Made by a program: the position numbers and the translations under genes. From an uncultured Holophagaceae bacterium (GTDB lineage Bacteria > Acidobacteriota > Holophagae > Holophagales > Holophagaceae), in contig CAIRAS010000320.1 in the NCBI GenBank assembly GCA_903876615.1, forward strand, positions 1 to 6,712: DNA of 6,712 bases. Direction: 5' to 3'. The stretch's first letter is position 1. Each line of letters starts with the position of its first letter. A model generated the notes under the pieces. It was not told the origin of the DNA, did not search any database, and saw only the letters and a program-made list of their open reading frames with translations. Of this stretch, positions 1-5,365 are shown piece after piece.

Positions 1-1
1 C

Positions 2-190
2 GTGGACATGTATGACCAGCCCCCGGGCGAGGCCGGCCAGCTGCGCTACCTGCTGGAGCGCATCGCCGCCCGCCGGGCGGAGCTGGAGCAGCGCCGCCAC
101 GACATCGAGGTCACCCTCGCCGAGCTGGACGAGGTGGAGCGCCGCTGCCAGGCCGACGCGGCCGACGCCCCGAAGGGCCGCCGGAAATAG
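2..190 (+). CDS. MerR-family transcriptional regulator, C-terminal end (partial)
   Basis: Only the last 62 codons are in the window; the gene starts upstream of base 1, so the GTG at base 2 is probably an internal valine. The visible part is a Leu/Arg/Glu-rich helix (QLRYLLERIAARRAELEQ, then a segment ending LAELDEVERRC). This is the usual dimerising antiparallel coiled coil that follows the winged-helix DNA-binding and effector-linker parts of MerR regulators, closest in style to the LiuR-like, non-metal group. The tail after the Cys is short and charged (KGRRK). The DNA-binding domain is not visible, so the target and any inducer cannot be stated. It converges on the AroQ-fold gene, with 18 bp between the two stop codons. 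The family call rests on coiled-coil style alone. Confidence 0.72.
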   Translation: MDMYDQPPGEAGQLRYLLERIAARRAELEQRRHDIEVTLAELDEVERRCQADAADAPKGRRK

Positions 191-208
191 CCCTAGGGAC
201 CTGGGGCG

Positions 209-646
209 CTACCTGCTCGCCGCGAGGTGATCCCGCAGCCCCCGCAGGGCCAGGGCGTAGCCGGCCACGCCGAAGCCGGCGATGACGCCCAGGCTGACGG
301 CGGAGGTCTGGCTGGCGGGGCCGCGGCGCAGGGGGTTCGAGATGTGGACCTCGATGGTGGGGAAGGCCACCTGGGAGAGGGCGCCGACCAGCGCGGGGTA
401 GCCCGTGGCGAACAGGGCCGGGTTGAAGATGGCGCCGTCGAAGCCCTCCTCGTGGGCCGCGTAGATCCGGTTGATCACCTCGCCCTCGACGTTCGAGTGG
501 AAGATGTCCACCTCAACGCCCAGCTCCTGCGCGTACTCCCGGATCAGCCGGTCGTAGTCCGGCAGCTGCATGGGACCGAACAGATCCACCTGGACCTTGC
601 CCCGCATGTTCATGCCTGCGCCGTGGAGCACCAGAATCTTGGCCAT
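209..646 (-). CDS. Type II 3-dehydroquinate dehydratase (AroQ)-fold protein, active site largely lost
   Basis: The 145-aa protein has the usual length for AroQ and matches the family over its whole length: ILVLHGAGMN (family ILVINGPNLN), the HSNVEGEVINRIYAA segment, FNPALFATGY, EVHISN and the closing GVIAGFGVAGYALAL. Genuine type II enzymes dehydrate 3-dehydroquinate in the shikimate pathway using a flexible-loop Arg and Tyr, an Asn, two His and two Arg. By eye alignment to the M. tuberculosis enzyme, Asn75, His101 and Arg108 are kept. Arg19 is replaced by Val18, Tyr24 by Phe23, His81 by Thr81 and Arg112 by Ser112. Normal shikimate activity is therefore doubtful; it may be a paralogue with another ligand or reaction. 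The cytosolic start at 646 is supported by GGGAGGA just upstream on the minus strand. It lies downstream of the VWA gene on the same strand, 245 bp away. Confidence 0.85.
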   Translation of the reverse strand: MAKILVLHGAGMNMRGKVQVDLFGPMQLPDYDRLIREYAQELGVEVDIFHSNVEGEVINRIYAAHEEGFDGAIFNPALFATGYPALVGALSQVAFPTIEVHISNPLRRGPASQTSAVSLGVIAGFGVAGYALALRGLRDHLAASR

Positions 647-650
647 GGGT

Positions 651-660
651 TCATCCTCCC
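651..660 (-). promoter_or_regulatory. Ribosome binding site of the AroQ-fold gene
   Basis: Read on the minus strand, the sequence just before the ATG is GGGAGGATGAACCC. It has a near-perfect Shine-Dalgarno core, GGGAGGA, about 7 bases from the start codon, which fixes the start at 646. Confidence 0.75.
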
Positions 661-687
661 CGGGGGATGCGTTGGGGACGCACGGCT

Positions 688-723
688 CAAGAATGCCCGA
701 AAAAGGCTCTTCCGGGCTTCTTG
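688..723 (-). terminator. Strong stem-loop between the VWA and AroQ-fold genes
   Basis: CAAGAA-T-GCCCG (688-699) pairs with CGGGCTTCTTG (713-723), giving an 11-bp stem with one bulged base and a 13-base loop. It lies 169 bp past the VWA stop on the minus strand and about 42 bp before the AroQ-fold start. In minus-strand RNA there is no U-tract after the stem, although the loop contains UUUUU. It could be a factor-assisted terminator for the VWA transcript, a 3'-end stabiliser, or a structure in the leader of the AroQ-fold gene. The pairing is seen directly; the function is inferred. Confidence 0.4.
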
Positions 724-891
724 GAATGGCAACCCTTCATGGACTCCCGACTCTCGAGGGAAGGGCAAAAACTCTCGCGGAGGTGGGGTTGGCATGTCTT
801 GGGGCCTTCCCTGAAATCCCGGATGAACCCGAACGAAGTAGGGGGCCAGCCAAGAAGTCCCAGCCCCACCCTGCACCCTTCCGGCTCCGGC

Positions 892-2226
892 TCAGGTTGG
901 CTCCCCCGGCGTGTCCGAGCCGAGAGACCCGCCCTTCCCCTGCCGGCCCTTGCGGCGGGTGTAGGAGGCCGTGGGCTGGCACTCGGCCTCTTCATTCAGG
1001 GAGGTGAGGCGGTACCGGATGGCGGAGGACCCGAAGCGGAGCTCCTTCGTGGTGGTGTCCCGCTCGCCCCGCCGCATGAGCTCCTCAAGGGCAGCCACGA
1101 TCTCCAGTGTCCAGGGGTTCTCAGCGGCCAGGGCCTTCATCTGGTCCAGCAGCCGGCGGACCTCGTCCCAGTCGTCGGCCAGGGCCGCCCGGTGGGCCTG
1201 CTCCTGCAGCTCGCCGATCCGCAGCTCCAGCAACCGGCTGGCCACCAGGGGATCCTCGGGCAGGGCCTGGTAGGCCGCATCGCTCAGCACCGGCAGGCGG
1301 GCCGGCACCAGGCGGGGTCCCGAGCCCTGCCCCTTGGGGTCGTCCCACTGCAGGGTGAAGGTCCCCAGCAGCAGGATGTCGCCGGAATAGCCCTCGGGGA
1401 GGGGGCCTTCCAGGTGGAAGAGGGCCCAGGCCTCGGCCTTCGCCGCCAGGTCCGGCAGCCGCCAGCAGCCGGGCGCGAGCTCCGGGTAGTGGTTCAGCTG
1501 CCGGACGGTCCAACCCCGGGGGACCTCCACCCCGACCTGGAGTCGGCGGGCCACCAGGCTGCTCAGCAGGTCGAACTCCTCCATGAAGGGATCCAGGAGG
1601 TCCTCGGCGGTCTCGCCATAGTAGGAGCGGCCCGCGCCCTGCTGGGCCAGGGCGGTCATGAGGTTCTCCTCAAAGCCCTCCCCGAGCCCATAGGTGGAGG
1701 TGCTGATGCCGGTTTCAGCAGCGTTGCGGGAGGCGGATGCCAGCATGTCCGGATCGGTGATGCCCTGATTGGCCTGGCCGTCGGAGAGGAGCAGCACCCG
1801 GCTCACCACCCCGGGGCGGTGCACCTTGCGAAGGGCCTCGACCCCGGTGGCCCAGCCCGCATAGAGGTCCGTATAGCCGCCGGGCTCGATGGCGTTGACC
1901 AGGGACTCGAAGGCGACCAGATCCTGCACCGGGCGGCAGGGCTGAACCAGGGTGGCGCGGTGGTCATAGGCCACCAGGGCCAGCCGGTCCCCGCTGGCCA
2001 GACGGCCGGCGATGGCCGCGGCACAGCGACGGGCCTCGACCAGGGGCTGCCCCGACATGGAGCCGGAGCGGTCCAGGACCACCGCCAGATGGAGCGGCGC
2101 ACGCGCTGTCGCGGCCTCCGCAGGCAGCTCCGGCGCCTGCACCCGCAGCAGCAGATCCACCGCCACCCGACCGGTGCGGGGCGCGCCCTGGCGCAGAGGG
2201 GTGAGGATGACATTCAGAGGGTTCAT
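892..2226 (-). CDS. VWA (von Willebrand factor type A) domain protein with intact MIDAS
   Basis: A 444-aa protein. A short N-terminal beta region (1-45) precedes the VWA domain (about 46-225). The metal-ion-dependent adhesion site is complete: DxSxS at Asp52, Ser54 and Ser56 (LDRSGSMSG), Thr119 in GGYTDLYAG, and Asp149 in LLLSDGQANQG. This layout is that of bacterial YfbK/'Ca-activated chloride channel-like' VWA proteins, which mediate metal-dependent protein-protein contacts. After the domain comes a beta-rich section (225-335), a helical section (335-405) and a basic, Gly/Ser-rich tail. No signal peptide or membrane helix is apparent, so it is probably cytosolic. The start is the ATG at 2226, with TGGAG about 8 bases upstream. 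No AAA+ MoxR partner, the common companion of such proteins, is in the window. The domain call is firm; the partner and process are unknown. Confidence 0.88.
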   Translation of the reverse strand: MNPLNVILTPLRQGAPRTGRVAVDLLLRVQAPELPAEAATARAPLHLAVVLDRSGSMSGQPLVEARRCAAAIAGRLASGDRLALVAYDHRATLVQPCRPVQDLVAFESLVNAIEPGGYTDLYAGWATGVEALRKVHRPGVVSRVLLLSDGQANQGITDPDMLASASRNAAETGISTSTYGLGEGFEENLMTALAQQGAGRSYYGETAEDLLDPFMEEFDLLSSLVARRLQVGVEVPRGWTVRQLNHYPELAPGCWRLPDLAAKAEAWALFHLEGPLPEGYSGDILLLGTFTLQWDDPKGQGSGPRLVPARLPVLSDAAYQALPEDPLVASRLLELRIGELQEQAHRAALADDWDEVRRLLDQMKALAAENPWTLEIVAALEELMRRGERDTTTKELRFGSSAIRYRLTSLNEEAECQPTASYTRRKGRQGKGGSLGSDTPGEPT

Positions 2227-2356
2227 CGGGGCTCCAGCGTGAAGGGATTCACAGTGTCACTATCCGTCGAGCCATCTGACAGTGAGTGTCCAATTCATCG
2301 CCTCAAAGCATTGGAATGACTAATAGTTATAAGCGATAAAAAAGCGAACTATTTCA
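2227..2356. other. AT-rich intergenic region, likely holding the VWA promoter
   Basis: This 130-bp gap between the DUF4258-like stop and the VWA start on the minus strand contains the most AT-rich patch of the window (about 2312-2356). ATAGTT (2325-2330 on +) is matched by AACTAT (2347-2352), a 6-bp inverted repeat enclosing two AGCG direct repeats. It could end the upstream minus-strand gene or act as an operator for the VWA gene. No good -35/-10 pair with standard spacing could be assigned. Confidence 0.35.
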
Positions 2357-2641
2357 TCAAGCCGCCCGACGCAGTCCCCGAAAGTCATGGTTCCGGTAGA
2401 CCGTGAGCACGTCACCATCGGGGGCGCAAACCACCTGGAGGCCCGCGAAAGAGCGCAGATCCAGGCCGCGCCGAGCGGCGCGCGCGACCTCCCGGTGGCC
2501 CAGGGCGAAGATCTGGGCTCCGCGGACCCAGGCGGTGCGGCCGTGGGCAATGACGGCGTCCACCGCCGCGGCGGAGATGCGCCGGCCGTCCATGCGGACG
2601 CGAGCGTGGTGGGTCAGGGGCAGCGGGCTGGCAGGGCACAC
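2357..2641 (-). CDS. DUF4258-like small protein
   Basis: A 94-aa protein with the pattern of the DUF4258 family. It has a leading THHARVRMDGRRIS motif (His11, His12, Arg14, Arg16, Arg20, Arg21), then a helix VDAVIAHG, a central GHREVARAARRG stretch and a closing beta strand pair VVCAPDGDVLTVYRN. The biochemical role of this family is not established. It is a compact alpha/beta domain sometimes compared with small RNase-toxin folds, which is suggestive only. The start is a GTG (2639-2641) chosen because a strong Shine-Dalgarno, GGAGGTG, sits about 5 bases upstream; no ATG fits. It is divergent from the 190-aa orphan gene, and no antitoxin-like small gene adjoins it. The nearest same-strand gene is the VWA gene, 130 bp downstream. 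Confidence 0.68.
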   Translation of the reverse strand: MCPASPLPLTHHARVRMDGRRISAAAVDAVIAHGRTAWVRGAQIFALGHREVARAARRGLDLRSFAGLQVVCAPDGDVLTVYRNHDFRGLRRAA

Positions 2642-2787
2642 GAAACACCTCCGGATCCAGGAGTGTCAGGCCCCGTGGTGGACATTGGGTGTCGACTGGA
2701 CCGGCCGGCCCCAGGCACAATTCAAGGTGCATGGATCCACGAACTTGCCTGACAATGGAGGAGCATCCGGCCCTTTGGGAGGAAACC
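2642..2787. other. Divergent intergenic region between the DUF4258-like gene and the 190-aa orphan gene
   Basis: This 146-bp stretch should hold promoters for both diverging genes, but no -35/-10 pair with normal spacing stands out. It contains GGATCCA twice, one copy inside the 8-bp palindrome TGGATCCA (about 2732-2739). GGGAGGAA at about 2777-2784 is the ribosome binding site of the + gene. Confidence 0.4.
2646..2655 (-). promoter_or_regulatory. Ribosome binding site deciding the GTG start
   Basis: On the minus strand TCCGGAGGTG precedes TTTC and then GTG. This near-consensus site places translation initiation at the GTG ending at 2641 and justifies the non-ATG start. Confidence 0.7.
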
Positions 2788-3360
2788 ATGGCGAGAACAC
2801 CCTTCACGGCGAAGTGGGTCCAAGCCGGGGCCAGCATCTTCCAGTGGGGCCGAAAGGCGGCCTATTGGAAGGGCAAGAAGGGCTGGTGGGCCTCCCGCCA
2901 GGACTTCGAAGGCATCAAGGGGCCCTTCCGCACCCCGGGCTCGGCGCAGAAGTGGGCGGAGGAGCCCTTCCGGCTGAAGCACCGCGAGACCCAGCAGAAG
3001 CTGCGGGAAGAGGCCCAGCAGGCGCTGGAGGACCGCCGGGCCCGGCATGCGGCCAAGAAGGTCCATGCCGCCGAGCTGGCCCAGGCCCGGGAGCTCAAGG
3101 ACCTCGTCACCTGGCAGGGCCTCCCCGCCGAGGCGCGCATCATCCAGGCTGGGCAGGTCTGGGTGCTGAAGGATCCCCGCTTCGAGCACCACGAGATCCT
3201 GGTGCTCGAGGTGAAAAAGAAGATCGCCGTGGTCCACGCCCGCAGCAGCAAGAGCATCCCCTGGAAGGGCCTGAACCGCGAGCCCCGCACCCTGAGCCAC
3301 CTGCCCCGCCTCTACCGCCTGCTGGGCCACGCCAACGTGCCCGTCAGCTCGCTGCGCTGA
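2788..3360 (+). CDS. Basic coiled-coil protein of unknown function, 190 aa
   Basis: I do not recognise a family. The start at 2788 is chosen over an upstream in-frame ATG (2689) because GGGAGGAA lies just before it and the 33 upstream residues look random. The protein begins MARTPFTAKW and has three visible parts. Residues 1-55 are rich in Trp, Lys and Gly (FQWGRKAAYWKGKKGWW). Residues about 60-110 are a highly charged helix rich in Glu, Arg, Lys, Gln and Ala, with coiled-coil character. Residues about 112-190 form a beta-like domain, with QVWVLKDPRFEHHEILVLEV followed by a basic stretch (KKKIAVVHARSSKSIPWKG). There is no signal peptide or membrane segment. The high positive charge suggests nucleic-acid or ribosome contact, but this is inference. 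It converges on the DUF2835 gene, with only 6 bp between stop codons. Confidence 0.72.
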   Translation: MARTPFTAKWVQAGASIFQWGRKAAYWKGKKGWWASRQDFEGIKGPFRTPGSAQKWAEEPFRLKHRETQQKLREEAQQALEDRRARHAAKKVHAAELAQARELKDLVTWQGLPAEARIIQAGQVWVLKDPRFEHHEILVLEVKKKIAVVHARSSKSIPWKGLNREPRTLSHLPRLYRLLGHANVPVSSLR

Positions 3361-3370
3361 GCCTGCTCAG
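3357..3370. repeat. Inverted repeat carrying both convergent stop codons
   Basis: CTGAGC-CT-GCTCAG is a 6-bp perfect inverted repeat (as RNA, a 5-bp stem with a 4-base loop). The left arm contains the TGA of the + gene (3358-3360); the right arm contains the TGA of the - gene (3367-3369). It may be a minimal bidirectional transcription end, but no T-tract follows on either side, so the role is uncertain. Confidence 0.3.
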
Positions 3371-3591
3371 GGCCCCAGCCGCTCCAGCCGGGCGCCGCGG
3401 TGCTGGTCGTCGCAGGTGAGGACGAAGTCGCCGTGGATGCCCGAGGGGGTGATGAATGCCTTCAGCAGAGAGGCCGGGAACTGCACGGTCTCGCCGCTGG
3501 TGCTGCGCCCGATGGCCTGCTGGACAGTACCCCGGTAGTAGTCCAGGTAGCGCTCGGCGGAGATGTCGAGGTGGAATTCGAAACGCTTCAT
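3367..3591 (-). CDS. DUF2835 family protein
   Basis: A 74-aa protein with a full match to the DUF2835 pattern. It opens MKRFEFHLDISAERYLDYYR, continues with a GTVQQAIGRSTSGETVQFPA stretch, and closes with the hallmark FITPSGIHGDFVLTCDDQ and a short LERLG tail. The family consists of single-domain proteins of about 70 residues with no established function; the pattern suggests a small, mainly beta protein. It was noted first in Gammaproteobacteria. The start at 3591 gives the canonical N-terminus, although the site upstream (CCAGGTCC, spaced) is a weak Shine-Dalgarno. It converges with the 190-aa gene and diverges from the ROK gene across a 159-bp region, so it is probably transcribed alone. 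Confidence 0.85.
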   Translation of the reverse strand: MKRFEFHLDISAERYLDYYRGTVQQAIGRSTSGETVQFPASLLKAFITPSGIHGDFVLTCDDQHRGARLERLGP

Positions 3592-3616
3592 GGGCTAAGG
3601 ACCTGGAACGAAATAA

Positions 3617-3645
3617 GCATTACCATCGCGCAGGGCGCCGGGCAA
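3617..3645 (-). promoter_or_regulatory. Possible promoter of the DUF2835 gene
   Basis: On the minus strand TTGCCC (3640-3645) is followed after 17 bases by TAATGC (3617-3622), with a TGG just before it that resembles an extended -10. The spacing is ideal, but the -10 hexamer matches the consensus poorly. It would give a leader of about 20 bases. Confidence 0.22.
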
Positions 3646-3669
3646 GCGAGACAAGGAGGCTGAGGTTCC

Positions 3670-3692
3670 AGCCAGTATCGGCCCTACTGGCT
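3670..3692. promoter_or_regulatory. 8-bp perfect inverted repeat upstream of the ROK gene (operator or hairpin)
   Basis: AGCCAGTA (3670-3677) and TACTGGCT (3685-3692) are perfect reverse complements separated by 7 bases. This 23-bp dyad lies 58 bp before the ROK start, and just upstream of CATAAT (3700-3705), the best -10-like hexamer in the gap. It covers the place where a -35 box would lie. The size and position fit a binding site for a dimeric regulator, but an RNA hairpin is also possible. No bound protein can be named. Confidence 0.4.
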
Positions 3693-3738
3693 CCGGCCCC
3701 ATAATCAGCCTGGTCCGGTCCGCCCCGTCCCCTTCCTC

Positions 3739-3743
3739 AGGAG
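3739..3743 (+). promoter_or_regulatory. Ribosome binding site of the ROK gene
   Basis: AGGAG lies 7 bases before the ATG at 3751 and supports that start. Confidence 0.7.
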
Positions 3744-3750
3744 CCTCTCC

Positions 3751-5142
3751 ATGGGTGCCACCTTCCACCTGGTGAGTCCCGCCACGCCGCCCCCTCTGGA
3801 CCCCCGGTTCCGCCCGCCGGTCCTGGCCAACCGCGCCTTCGTGGCGGAGGCGATGGCTGCCGGGGCCGTGCCGCTGGTGCTGGGCCTGGAGCGACCGGAC
3901 GGCGCCCTGTCGCGCTTCGAGACGGTGGTCTTTCCGGAGGGGCATAACCGCTTTGCGGCCAACCTGCCCTACGTCGAGCGGATCTTCAAGTTCCTGCTGT
4001 GGCAGCGGGGCGGCTGCCGGACCTACGTGGGCGGCCCCCCCGCCCTCGCCGACCACCTGCGCGCGGTCTACGCACCCGGCGGAGCCCGGGCCTTCGACTG
4101 CCAGTTCATGGGCGGGGACGTCTACGGCCAGCCCTTCGAGGTCCTGGCCTGCACGCCGGCGGAGGTGCCCCCGGCGCGGGAGCTCGGCCAGCCCCTGGGT
4201 CGCCATCTGGATGGCTGCCGCATCGGCTTCGACCTGGGCGCCTCGGACCGCAAGGTCAGCGCGGTCATCGACGGGGAGGCCGTCTTCAGCGAGGAGGTGG
4301 TCTGGTCGCCCCGCCTGCATGCAGACCCCGCCTACCACTACGGCGAGATCATGCAGGCCCTGCGCAGCGCCGCCCGCCACCTGCCCCGGGTGGACGCCAT
4401 CGGCGGCAGCTCCGCCGGCATCCTGGTGAACAACCAGGTCCGCATCGCCAGCCTCTTCCGGGGCATTCCCAAGGAGCGCTACGGCGAGATCCGCGATGTC
4501 TTCCTGCGCATCCGGGCGGAGCTGGGGGTCCCCCTGGAGGTGGCCAACGATGGCGACGTCACGGCCCTCGCCGGGGCCATGAGCCTGGGCGAGAACGGGG
4601 TCCTCGGCATCGCCCTGGGCTCCAGCGAGGCCGCGGGCTACGTGAACACCGAAGGCAACCTGCTGGGCTGGCTCAACGAGCTGGCCTTCGCCCCTGTGGA
4701 CTACAGCCCCGACGCCCCGGTGGACGAGTGGAGCGGCGACCGCGGCGCCGGGGCGCTCTACTTCAGCCAGCAGTGCGTGTTCCGCCTGGCCCCGGCCGCG
4801 GGCATCGAGCTGCCGGTGGGGGTGTCCGACGCCGAGCGCCTGAAGGCCGTCCAGGATCTGCTGGAGGCCGGCCACGCAGGGGCGCGGCAGATCTGGGAGA
4901 CCATGGGCATCTACCTGGGCTACGCCATCGCCCACTACGCGGACTTCTACGAGATCCGCCACCTGCTGCTCCTGGGCCGCTGCACCAGCGGCCGGGGCGG
5001 CGGCCTGCTCCTGGGCAGCGCCCTGGATGTCCTGCGGCGCGAGTTCCCGGAGCTCGCGCACCTGAAGATCCAGCTGCCGGACGAGCGCAGCCGCCGGGTT
5101 GGCCAGAGCATCGCGGCGGCCAGCCTGCCGCCCCTGCCTTGA
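3751..5142 (+). CDS. Divergent long ROK-family protein (sugar-kinase fold)
   Basis: A 463-aa protein, longer than the usual ROK kinase of about 300. Residues 1-155 are an extra domain (GHNRFAANLPYVERIFKFLL, then YVGGPPALADHL). The ROK/actin-like ATPase core follows. The first phosphate loop is GFDLGASDRK (Asp161). VANDGDVTALAGA (264-276) carries the catalytic-base Asp267 of ROK kinases. The second phosphate loop is GIALGSSEAAGY (286-297), and the adenosine part is GRCTSGRGGGLLLGSA (409-424). The usual GEIGH plus CxCGxxGC zinc site is gone: at those places are NELAF (309-313) and SGDRGAGALYFS (328-339), so the His and Cys ligands are replaced. ROK proteins phosphorylate hexoses or amino sugars or act as sugar-responsive repressors; no helix-turn-helix is seen here, which favours an enzyme. 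It is followed on the same strand by the PIG-L deacetylase after 260 bp. The fold is sure; the substrate is unknown. Confidence 0.88.
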   Translation: MGATFHLVSPATPPPLDPRFRPPVLANRAFVAEAMAAGAVPLVLGLERPDGALSRFETVVFPEGHNRFAANLPYVERIFKFLLWQRGGCRTYVGGPPALADHLRAVYAPGGARAFDCQFMGGDVYGQPFEVLACTPAEVPPARELGQPLGRHLDGCRIGFDLGASDRKVSAVIDGEAVFSEEVVWSPRLHADPAYHYGEIMQALRSAARHLPRVDAIGGSSAGILVNNQVRIASLFRGIPKERYGEIRDVFLRIRAELGVPLEVANDGDVTALAGAMSLGENGVLGIALGSSEAAGYVNTEGNLLGWLNELAFAPVDYSPDAPVDEWSGDRGAGALYFSQQCVFRLAPAAGIELPVGVSDAERLKAVQDLLEAGHAGARQIWETMGIYLGYAIAHYADFYEIRHLLLLGRCTSGRGGGLLLGSALDVLRREFPELAHLKIQLPDERSRRVGQSIAAASLPPLP

Positions 5143-5170
5143 GACACCCCGGCCATCAGGCAACCATCGC

Positions 5171-5360
5171 TTGAAGATTGGAAACCGCAGATGGCGCAGA
5201 TGGCACAGATGCGTGTTGCGGCCCCATGCATTCAGCCCGGGTTGTTTGGTTCTTGGGTGGCTTGGGGAGCACCTCCAGCTTGGGCGCCAGGACAGGCGGG
5301 CCCAAGCAGAGTGTGCCGGCGCGAATCTGCGGCATCTGCGGTTCCGCTGTTGATCTTGAA
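5171..5360. repeat. 190-bp element bounded by imperfect inverted repeats with 9-bp sub-repeats
   Basis: The left arm begins TTGAAGATTGG and contains three tandem 9-mers: CCGCAGATG, GCGCAGATG and GCACAGATG (5185-5211). The right arm contains the reverse complements AATCTGCGG and CATCTGCGG (5324-5341) and ends GATCTTGAA at 5360. Aligning 5180-5201 with the reverse complement of about 5324-5345 gives nearly continuous pairing, with one bulge and one mismatch inside the GGAA(A)CCGCAGATG(G/C)CGCAGAT block. The outermost ends (TTGAAGAT, and TTCAAGAT on the other strand) match with one difference. Inside is a further perfect 8-bp hairpin, GCTTGGGC (5278-5285) with GCCCAAGC (5300-5307). No transposase gene is present. 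This fits a small non-autonomous mobile element or REP-like dispersed repeat; a purely RNA structure between the two genes is the alternative. Confidence 0.5.
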
Positions 5361-5365
5361 GGGAT

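Larger units (their letters stand above)
647..891. other. Intergenic region, 245 bp
   Basis: This is the non-coding gap between two minus-strand genes. It holds the 688-723 stem-loop and the ribosome binding site of the AroQ-fold gene. No convincing sigma-70 promoter pair was found on the minus strand. Open frames crossing it on either strand show no protein-family resemblance and look like GC-driven shadows. Confidence 0.5.

Noticed and set aside
191..198. CCCTAGGG palindrome between the convergent MerR and AroQ-fold stops
   Set aside because: It is an 8-bp palindrome with no loop or T-tract, too short to call a terminator or site.
667..2319. Long + strand open frame (550 codons) antisense to the VWA gene
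   Set aside because: It is a Gly/Gln/Ala/Leu-rich low-complexity translation typical of the opposite strand of a GC-rich gene. The minus-strand frame encodes an intact VWA domain with all metal-binding residues.
2689..2787. 33-codon N-terminal extension of the 190-aa orphan gene
   Set aside because: No ribosome binding site precedes the upstream ATG, the residues look random, and GGGAGGAA directly precedes the ATG at 2788.
3595..5163. Long - strand open frame (522 codons) antisense to the ROK gene
   Set aside because: It has no family resemblance and a biased composition. The + frame has ROK motifs and a ribosome binding site.
3999..5174. Second + frame (391 codons) inside the ROK gene
   Set aside because: It is an Arg/Pro/Gly-rich shift of the real frame with no recognisable domain.
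5185..5211. Three 9-bp repeats as a possible CRISPR or iteron array
   Set aside because: The units are contiguous with no spacers, too short for CRISPR, and mirrored in reverse 110 bp away, which fits the arm of an inverted repeat better.
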